NCBI RefSeq assembly: GCF_027579695.1
Contig: NC_083577.1
Coordinates: 37,607,198 to 37,671,197 of the forward strand
From: Neoarius graeffei
Taxonomy: Eukaryota > Chordata > Actinopteri > Siluriformes > Ariidae
Direction: 5' to 3'
DNA: 64,000 bases
Positions 56,777-64,000 of the stretch are shown here, one piece after another. The position numbers and the translations under genes were made by a program. Each line of letters opens with the position of its first letter. Within the stretch, counting starts at the first letter, position 1. Below the pieces are notes generated by a model, which was given only the letters and a program-made list of their open reading frames with translations, searched no databases and was not told the DNA's origin.

Positions 56777-57159
56777 GGGCGGCACAGTGGTGTAGTGGTT
56801 AGCGCTGTCGCCTCACAGCAAGAAGGTTCTGGATTCGAGCCCAGTGGCCGACGAGGGCCTTTCTGTGTGGAGTTTGCATGTTCTCCCCGTGTCTGCGTGG
56901 GTTTCCTCCGGGTGCTCCGGTTTCCCCCACAGTCCAAAGACATGCAGTTAGGTTAACATGGGGCAGCCTTGGGCTGAGGTGTGCTTGAGCACCTGACCCC
57001 AACTGCTCCCTGGGCGCTGTCGCATGGCTGCCCACTGCTCTGAGTATGTGTGTGTGCTCATTGCTCGCATATATTTGTTTACTGCTTCAGATGGGTTAAA
57101 TGCTGAGAAGAATTTCACTGTGCTTAAGTGTATGTGTGATGAATAAAGTTGTTCTTCTT
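56777..57159 (+). mobile_element. SINE-B: V-SINE head and centre with a different tail
   Basis: The first 170 bp match SINE-A (head and central domain to CAAAGACATGCAG). Then it switches to another 3' half (TGGGGCAGCCTTGGGCTGAG, CACTGCTCTGAGTATGTGTG, CTTCAGATGGGTTAAATGC, AATTTCACTGTGCTTAAG) ending AATAAAGTTGTTCTTCTT. It lies in the transposase of the Tc1-A relative. Confidence 0.9.
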
Positions 57160-57737
57160 AATATCATGAAATGATTCAAGGGATCTGGAAGAATTTTGGT
57201 GCGTAAAGGGGAAGGACGCAAGCCTAAGCTGAACACCCATGATCTCTGATCCCTTGTGCTTATCTGTGATGGATCATCACACAGTGGAAATGTGTATTGT
57301 GGTCAGACAAAACAGTATTCCAGGTCTTTTTTGGAAGAAATGGACGCAGTGTTCTCCAGACCAAAGATGAAAAGGACCATCCAGACTGTTACCAGGAACA
57401 AGTCCAAAAGCCAAGATCTGCAATGGTATGGGGTTGTGTCAGTGTCCTTGACAAAGGTAATTTATACTTCTGTGATGGCAGCATTAATGCAGAAAAATAC
57501 ATTGAGATTTTGGAGCAACATATGCTGCCTTCAAGACGGCATCTTTTCCAGGGAGATTTCAACAAGACAATGGAAAACCACATTCTGTACACATTACAAA
57601 GGCAGGGCTGTGGAAGAAGAGGGTGTCTGTCTCCTCTGTCCCCCAATAGAGAATGTGTGGAGAATTTTGAAGCAAAAAATATCATAATGATGACAAACAT
57701 GACAAATGTTTCATCACTTGGTGTCTTCAGTCCTTAA
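57160..57737 (+). pseudogene. Tc1-family transposase fragment
   Basis: Homologous to the 23.3-24.3 kb transposase. Visible parts: SGRILVRKGEG-like region at 57180-57215, WSDKTVFQ at about 57300 (first Asp), [35 protein letters not shown]. The second Asp and the Glu motifs are lost in shifted frames (57560-57680). The C-terminus is split by the Tc1-B insertion at TA 57746-57747 and resumes after 59715 (VVRRNASITKW, stop). Confidence 0.85.
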
Positions 57738-58081
57738 ACATCTTTTATACTTGTGTTCAAAATAATAGCAGTCCAACGCGACTAACCAGATCAGTCACTG
57801 TTTTTGGTGGAAATTATATTACTACATGGCAAATAATTTACCAGTAGGTGTAGTAGAGTCATAGAAAACCAACAGACCCAACATTCATGATATGCATGCT
57901 CCTGAGTCTGTGTAATCTAATAATTAAGTGAAAGGGACGTGTTCAAAATAATAGCAGTGTGGAGTTTAATTAGTGAGGTCATTCATTCTGTGAAAAAACG
58001 GATGTCAGTCAGGTGGCCCTAATTTAAGGATGAAGCCAGCACATGTTGTACATCCATTTCTCTCTGAAAACCTGAGAAACA

Positions 58082-59043
58082 TGGGTCGTTCCAGACATTG
58101 TTCAGAAGAACAGCGTGCTTTGATTAAAACGTTGATTGGAGAGGTAAAATGTATACTGTAAAGAAGTGCAGAAAATGATGGGCTGCTCGGCTAAAATGAT
58201 CTCCAGTGCTTTAAAATGGACAGCAAAGCCAGAGAGACGTGGAAGAAAACAGAAGACTATCATTCGAATGGATCGAAGAATAGCCAGAATGGCAAAGACT
58301 CAGCCAATGATCAGCTCCAGGGTGATCAAAGACGGTCTGAAGTTACCTGTGAGTACTGTGACAATTAGAAGATGCCTGTGTGAAGCTAATCTATCGGCAA
58401 GAAGCTCCCGCAAAGTTCCACTGTTAAAAAAAAAAAAGATGTGCTGAAGAGGATACAATTTACCAAAGAACACATCGACTGGCCTAAAGAGAAATGGAAA
58501 AACATTTTGTGGACTGATGAAAGTAAAATTGTTCTTTTTGGGTCCAAGAGCCGCAGACAGTTTTTCAGATGACCCCCAAACACTGAATTCAAGCCACAGT
58601 ACACTCTGAAGACAATGAAACATGGTGGTGCAAGCATCATGATATGGGAATGTTTCTCTTACTATGGTGTTGGGCCCATTTATCGCATACCAGGGATCAT
58701 GGATCAGTTTGCATATATCAAAATACTTGAAGAGGTCATGTTGCCTTATGCTGAAGAGGAAATGCCCTTGAAATGGGTGTTTCAACAAGACAACGACCCC
58801 AAACACACCAGTAAGCGAGCAGCATCAGGGTTCAAGACCAACAAAATGAAAGTTATGGAGTGGCCAGCCCAATCCCCGGACCTTAATCCGATAGAAAACT
58901 TGTGGGGTGACATCAAAAATGCTGTTTCTGAGGCAAAACCAAGAAATGCAGAGGAATTGTGGAATGTTGTCAAATCATCCTGGGCTGGAATACCTGTTCA
59001 CAGGTGCCAGAAGTTCTCAGAAACCGTGGTTATACAACTAAAT
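58082..59043 (+). pseudogene. Tc1-B transposase, copy 2
   Basis: Same arrangement as the 19.6-20.6 kb copy: early N-terminal break, helix-turn-helix part (58166-58447), shift at an A run of twelve (nine in copy 1), catalytic part with WTDESK, an extra TGA at 58568-58570, then 58615-59043 with QQDNDPKHTS and NPIENLW. The C-terminal deletion is the same as in copy 1. Confidence 0.9.
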
Positions 59044-59286
59044 ATTAGTTTAGTGATTCACAGGAATACTAAATCCTTAAGATTTTTTCCGTTTATACAG
59101 TAAATATTTGGAGTTTGTAATGAAAAATGCAGACACTGCTTTTTTTTGAACAGCCCAATGTTCATTTTTCTTCATTTTCTGTAAAGTAATTAAAATATTC
59201 ATACATTTTTCTTCATGTTTTGATGTAGAATATAATGTGCAGTGTTCCCAATGCATGGAAATAAAAACTATTATAAGTATTTTGAG

Positions 59287-59652
59287 GGCGGCACGGTGGT
59301 GTAGTGGTTAGCGCTGTCGCCTCACAGCAAGAAGGTCCGGGTTCGAGCCCCGTGGCCGGCGAGGGCCTTTCTGTGTGGAGTTTGCATGTTCTCCCCGTGT
59401 CCGCGTGGGTTTCCTCCGGGTGCTCCGGTTTCCCCCACAGTCCAAAGACATGCAGGTTAGGTTAACTGGTGACTCTAAATTGACCGTAGGTGTGAGTGTG
59501 AATGGTTGTCTGTGTCTATGTGTCAGCCCTGTGATGACCTGGCGACTTGTCCAGGGTGTACCCCGCCTTTCGCCCGTAGTCAGCCGGGATAGGCTCCAGC
59601 TTGCCTGCGACCCTGTAGAACAGGATAAAGCAGCTACAGATAATGAGATGAG
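59287..59652 (+). mobile_element. SINE-A inside Tc1-B copy 2
   Basis: Full length. 14-bp target duplication ATAAGTATTTTGAG at 59273-59286 and ATAAGGATTTTGAG at 59653-59666 (one mismatch); copy 1 of Tc1-B shows the uninterrupted site. Confidence 0.96.
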
Positions 59653-59972
59653 ATAAGGATTTTGAGCTTTACTCATGTTTTTAAACACACTGCTATTATT
59701 TTGAACACAACTGTAAGTGTTGTGAGAAGGAACGCCAGCATTACAAAGTGGTAAATGCTTTACTGTCTCAACTTTTTTTGAAATGTTTTGCAATAATCAA
59801 AATTGAAAGAAGTGTTTATTTGGGGAAAACAAATCATGAGGTAAAATATCAAATAATGTGCTGTTGTATTGTTTTGAATGCAGCACAGGTCAAAGATTAT
59901 TTACAAATCATTGTTTTCAGTTTTATTTCAATTTCAACATAACGTCTCATTTTTTTCTGATTTGGGGTTGTA

Positions 59973-60177
59973 CAAAATATGCATAAAAAGTTGAGCAACT
60001 GAGTAGAAGTTTAAGCAACAGAGAAAAACTCTGAAATGTCAGTATCATTTCTTTGTATACGTTTAATCAATCTTTATATTGATATAGAAAACATTTGACA
60101 TCGTCTCAAATACACAGTGGATGATAGAGGATTACTGACATGCCGCAGTGTTACATTGAGAATTCCTGTAAATACTG
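59973..60177. other. No gene seen
   Basis: Short AT-rich spacer between the nest and the hAT MITE. Confidence 0.4.
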
Positions 60178-60185
60178 GAGCAGAC

Positions 60186-61152
60186 CAATGTTGTAGTCGA
60201 GTCACTAAACCTCGAGTCCGAGTCCAGTCTCGAGTCCCTAGTGTTCAAGTCCCAGTCATTAAAGAAAATTTCAAGTCGAGTCCGAGTCGAGTCCACTATT
60301 GATCCGAGTCAAGTCTGACACAAATGACACACCGTCGTCTCCTCGATAGTTCTTCTACATATGGAACACATACTGTAGCAGTGCATTTTTTCCCACTGCA
60401 CGAGAAGTCTGTATAAGCAAAGCGGACAATCCTAGGGGCTTCTCTCCAGGCATTTTAGCGCCGTTAACGTTAGTTTGTTCCTGAACATGACGTATGAACA
60501 GGTGAATGCGCATTCTCTTGCACAAAATTAGTATAAAAATTAATGTAGATGGGCGGCATGGTGGTGTAGTGGTTAGCGCTGTCGCCTCACAGCAAGAAGG
60601 TCCGGGTTCGAGCCCTGTGGCTGGCGAGGGCCTTTCTGTGTGGAGTTTGCATGTTCTCCCCGTGTCCGTGTGGGTTTCCTCCGGGTGCTCTGGTTTTCCC
60701 CACAGTCCAAAGACATGCAGGTTAGGTTAACTGGTGACTCTAAATTGACCGTAGGTGTGAATGTGAGTGTGAATGGTTGTCTGTGTCTATGTGTCAGCCC
60801 TGTGATGACCTGGCGACTTGTCCAGGGTGTACCCCGCCTTTCGCCCGTAGTCAGCTGGGATAGGCTCCAGCTTGCCTGCGACCCTGTAGAAGGATAAAGC
60901 GACTAGAGATAATGAGATGAGATGAGAATTAATGTAGATATAAATATCTTACACCTAATTATTATGGCATGTTACAAAAAAATAAACAAAAAGTCTGAGT
61001 CCTCGTCTCCAATTTGTGAGTCTGAATGCAGTTAATGCACGAGTCCGAGTCCAAGTCATCAGCGCTCAAGTCCAAGTCAAGTCACGAATCCTTAAAATTA
61101 GAGCACGAGTCGGACTCGAATCAGAGTCTTGGACTCGAGTACTACAAGCCTG
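60186..61152 (-). mobile_element. hAT-type MITE rich in GACTCG, copy 2, with SINE
   Basis: Inverted relative to copy 1. Exact 8-bp target duplication GAGCAGAC at 60178-60185 and 61153-61160. Ends CAATGTTGTAGTCGAGTC and, inverted, CAGGCTTGTAGTACTCGAG. Contains the SINE at 60551-60926; without it about 580 bp, so it lacks part of copy 1's interior. Confidence 0.9.
60551..60926 (+). mobile_element. SINE-A inside the hAT MITE
   Basis: Full length. Target duplication AATTAATGTAGAT at 60538-60550 and 60927-60939. Confidence 0.96.
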
Positions 61153-61160
61153 GAGCAGAC

Positions 61161-61657
61161 TGCAAATATTGTAAATGCTTGTGCAGGTTAAAATGTGTTT
61201 CTGCTAGTAACTCTGAAGCTAGTAAGAATGAAAAAATACTCAAAATAATAAGAATAAGTATAAAACAAACATTCAGTGCAAACATGAAGAAAATCAGAAA
61301 AGTTTTGGAACGTATAATAAGACTTAAATGTTCCTCTTGAATTTCTGTTCAGTCAATTTTTTTTATCACAAGTAATTTTCTCAGTTATAGAAAAATCTTC
61401 TGCCACTGTCAGACTTAAATTCAGCTTTTGTCCTGGTCGTCCTTGTCCTCTATCTCTGCCTTTATCTCTCAGCTCTGTTCTTCCACTTTCACTGTATTCT
61501 CCACATTGTCCATTATGCCATTCATTGCTGCTCATGTATTCATGTGTGCGCTGATGTCCAGTCGTCCTGTCCGGAAGGTCATTGGCTGAACTTTGGCTGA
61601 CAGGTGTAATCATTTCAGACAGAATTTTTATGTTGCTTTTCTCTATAAATAAATATA
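61161..61657. other. No gene seen
   Basis: The frames 61026-61340 and 61353-61613 cross element edges or are low-complexity; no domain recognised. Confidence 0.35.
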
Positions 61658-61667
61658 TTTCCTTATA

Positions 61668-62046
61668 GGGGTGGCACAGTGGTGTAGTGGTTAGCGCTGT
61701 CGCCTCACAGCAAGAAGGTCTGGGTTCGAGCCCCGTGGCCGACGAGGGCCTTTCTGTGTGGAGTTTGCATGTTCTCCCTGTGTCTGCGTGGGTTTCCTCC
61801 AGGTGCTCCGGTTTCCCCCACAGCCCAAAGACATGCAGGTTAGGTTAACTGGTGACTCTAAATTGACCGTAGGTGTGAATGTGAGTGTGAATGGTTGTTT
61901 GTCTCTACGTGTCAGCCCTGTGATGACCTGGCGACTTGTCCAGGGTGTACCCCGCCTTTCGCCCGTAGTTAGCTGGGATAGGCTCCAGCTTGCCTGCGAC
62001 CCTGTAGAACAGGATAAAGCGGCTACAGATAATGGATGGATGAATG
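61668..62046 (+). mobile_element. SINE-A, full length, GGATGGATGAATG tail
   Basis: Head GGGGTGGCACAGTGGTGTAG. Target duplication TTTCCTTATA at 61658-61667 and 62047-62056. The tail ends GATAATGGATGGATG, a variant of the usual GATGAGATGAG tail. Confidence 0.94.
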
Positions 62047-62056
62047 TTTCCTTATA

Positions 62057-62480
62057 CACTTTAGTCTCTTTCTTTGAAATTATCTCATTTGGTAGGATAA
62101 GATACAGAAACGTAGAGAGAAACTGAAGTGTGAGGTCAGTGTTTTTTTCTTTCTTTCTTCTTTTAATTGGATAAAACTAAATGTTCATTCAGGGCTATGA
62201 TGTATTTCCGTTTTGAAATAGCATGGCGCTAATGCCACATTCATTAGTACAGTGAGACAGCAACATCATGTTTTTTTTTCAGTCTTACAGTAAAGTCATA
62301 GTGTTAGGTTAATGTTAGATTGAGTGTTCATCTCTATCAATAGGTATTTTCTTATCTACATGGTAGTTTATGTCTGAAGAAGCATATGGTCTATTGCCTT
62401 TTTCCATCTTACTAAAGGGAGCTTTGTTTTAATGTGTTCTGATATACAGTATATGACAGACATTATTGATATTTATTTTC
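62057..62480. other. No gene seen
   Basis: AT-rich spacer with no supported frame. Confidence 0.4.
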
Positions 62481-62858
62481 GGGAGGTGGTGTAGTGGTTA
62501 GCACTGTTGCCTCACAGCAAGAAGGTTCTGGGTTCGAACCCAGCGGCCAACGGGGGCCTTTCTGTGTGGAGTTTGCATGTTCTCCCCGCGTCTGCGTGGG
62601 TTTTCTCTGGGTGCTCCGGTTTCCCCCGGTTAGGTTAATATGGGGCGGCCTTGGGCTGAAGTTCCCTTGAGCAAGGCACCTAACCCCCAACTGCTCCCCA
62701 GGTGCTGTAGCATAGCTGCCCACTACTCTGGGTATATGTGTGTGTGCTCATTGCTCACTTGTGTGTGTGCACACGTGTGTTCATTGCTTCAGATGGGTTA
62801 AATGCAGAGGACGAATTTCACTGTGCTTGAGTGTGCACGTGACAAATAAGGGCTTCTT
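62481..62858 (+). mobile_element. SINE-B, second copy
   Basis: Head GGGAGGTGGTGTAGTGG (a short internal deletion removes the CGGCAC part), central domain to GGTTTCCCCC, then the SINE-B tail (GGGGCGGCCTTGGGCTGAAG, GCTTCAGATGGGTTAAATGC, AATTTCACTGTGCTTGAG, GACAAATAAGG). Confidence 0.9.
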
Positions 62859-62992
62859 CTGCAGACATTGTACAGAAGCATGATTAAGCAGCCATTATAG
62901 TGCATGAGCTGGAAGCAAAAGCTCCATCTTGGTTATAATATGGAAGTGTTTGGCCAAGTAGCCCATTGCTCATGGAATCTCTACTTAGCAGG

Positions 62993-63639
62993 CATGTAAT
63001 GATGCATCATGCATCAATAAATTGTGATACAAATTTATGATAATTTGAATCAATGAAATTAAAAAAAATCACAATTATTATCAGTCTGTGTAATCTCTTA
63101 GTTTTTCCTAGCTGTAATTACATGGTTTAGATAGCAGAGGGCGTCTAACCTAATAACGCACAATAGTGGAAATACACGTAACTTCACCCTAGGTGGAAGT
63201 AACACAGCTCTTATGCCATTACAAAAATCACACAAAAAAAAGTAGCTATAAAATGGGATAGAGCGGTTGGCTGTGCAAATAAATTTCACAAGAAATCGGA
63301 GCTCTCTTTTTACAGACTGCTGAAAGCTAAAGAAAAGAGAAATAAAAATTGGAGTTATTAGAATCTTCATAAACATTTATTAAGAATTGTTATAACTGTA
63401 TTCTTATTAAATTTTTATTTTTAATAATTTTTTTTAGTTAATTGGCTATTATAATTTACTTCAACCTCTACAAATGTGGGTAAATAATTATCATTGGCTA
63501 TTAAGAAAATGAAACAAAAGTTTTTTTTTTTTAATTTTACAAAAGCAATATTTAAGATGATAAAGAACAGGAAAGTAAATGTTGCAATTCAAATTGTGAA
63601 TTGAATCAACTCATGAATTGGGTGGATCATTACATGCAT
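62993..63639 (+). mobile_element. Relic of a THAP-encoding element, copy 2
   Basis: Inverted ends GCATGTAATGATGCATC and, from the right, GCATGTAATGATCCACC. Its interior is homologous to 46380-46930. The THAP exon position (ATG 63253) has a stop at codon 3 (TAG) and further indels, but CAGACTGCTGAAAGCTAAAG is conserved. Superfamily uncertain (P-like or Kolobok-like). Confidence 0.6.
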
Positions 63640-64000
63640 AATACTTCAAGGTGGAGCACAGTGAGAAGTGTTATGCAAGTGTTATCAGGAGATTTGCACC
63701 AATGACATAGGCATAGGAAAGTGTTCTCGAGTAACGTAAACGTCTGTGAGCGTTTGTGAAACTCTGCAGATGGTAAATTGAAAAAAAAAAAATCTTTAAG
63801 GACCAGCTGCTTATCTTCCTATTGGCATGTGATTTTGTACTGGGGCTTTTATTAAGGAGCATCGATTATTAATTCTTCACACTTCTTTTCAAGCATCATT
63901 GAGTCAGTAGCACTGGAGGATGGAAGAGGGTTATCAGGTTAAGTAATGATCCTTTGTCGGTAAATAACTCAGTGACATTTTTCTACACCATGTTTCTATT
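63640..64000. other. No gene seen
   Basis: AT-rich sequence to the window end. Confidence 0.4.

Larger units (their letters stand above)
57748..59713 (+). mobile_element. Tc1-like element (family Tc1-B), copy 2, with SINE
   Basis: Ends TACTTGTGTTCAAAATAATA (first base mutated) and the inverted CAGTTGTGTTC end, flanked by TA at 57746-57747 and 59714-59715. Very similar to 19264-20839 apart from the SINE at 59287-59652. Confidence 0.95.
56356..59970 (+). mobile_element. Tc1-A relative hosting nested SINE-B and Tc1-B
   Basis: Ends CAATCCCACATCAGAAAAAA and, inverted, CAACCCCAAATCAGAAAAAA, flanked by TA at 56354-56355 and 59971-59972. It contains an (AAT)n tract, SINE-B (56777-57159), its own decayed transposase and the whole Tc1-B copy 57748-59713. 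Without insertions it would be about 1.3 kb. Confidence 0.88.

Overview
The window is vertebrate, and almost certainly teleost, nuclear DNA. It holds about twenty copies of tRNA-headed SINEs with the vertebrate V-SINE type central domain, several Tc1-like transposons, hAT and TTAA-type MITEs, L2/CR1-like and RTE-like LINE fragments, many CA/TA/GATA microsatellites, and almost no open host coding sequence. A catfish-like teleost is my guess from the SINE type; the sequence alone does not prove it. There is no bacterial or phage gene organisation, no rRNA, no stand-alone tRNA and no CRISPR array.

Layout. 1-7 kb: the end of a Tc1-like element, an exon-like stop-free segment (981-1268), hairpins, microsatellites and two copies of an unclassified TIR element. 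8-10.6 kb: a packed run of elements, namely a SINE, a TTAA MITE, a 1.2-kb TIR element carrying two inward-facing first exons (one a THAP zinc finger) and a fold-back hairpin. 13.3 kb: the best host-gene candidate, a signal-peptide exon with good splice sites at both ends. 14.1-15.5 kb: a chimeric insertion with exact target-site duplications, related to sequence at 42.8-44.1 kb. 17-25 kb: a second TTAA MITE, two Tc1-like elements and an old SINE split by a TTAA element with half a THAP exon. 25.8-28.7 kb: an L2/CR1-like LINE. 29.7-31.1 kb: a probable hAT relic beside a perfect palindrome. 34.9-36.8 kb: a second, more decayed LINE abutting a Tc1-like element that holds the third TTAA MITE. 39-41.6 kb: a mariner-like element filled by a 56-bp minisatellite, a SINE and an RTE-like fragment. 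42.6-47.8 kb: the parent-like locus of the chimera, a THAP relic and a tail-to-tail SINE pair. 51.5-63.6 kb: a TIR element with two SINEs, two hAT copies with 8-bp duplications, a Tc1-like element with long TIRs, a three-level nest of transposons, and a second THAP relic.

The genes do not form a pathway. Almost all recognisable protein sequence is transposase or reverse transcriptase, and every copy is broken. SINEs were probably moved by a LINE sharing their 3' tail, and the MITEs in trans by full-length relatives. Many insertions can be placed exactly because the target duplications are visible: TA for Tc1, TTAA for the Kolobok/T2-like elements, 8 bp for hAT and 8-14 bp for SINEs. Likely host sequence is limited to the exon at 13.3 kb and perhaps the segment at 981-1268; both could be parts of genes that extend outside the window or across large introns.

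I did not find a clear new biological system. The observations most worth checking are the chimeric retrotransposition unit (14093-15474), the deletion derivative with two opposed first exons (9233-10429), the recurring THAP exons, and the signal-peptide exon.
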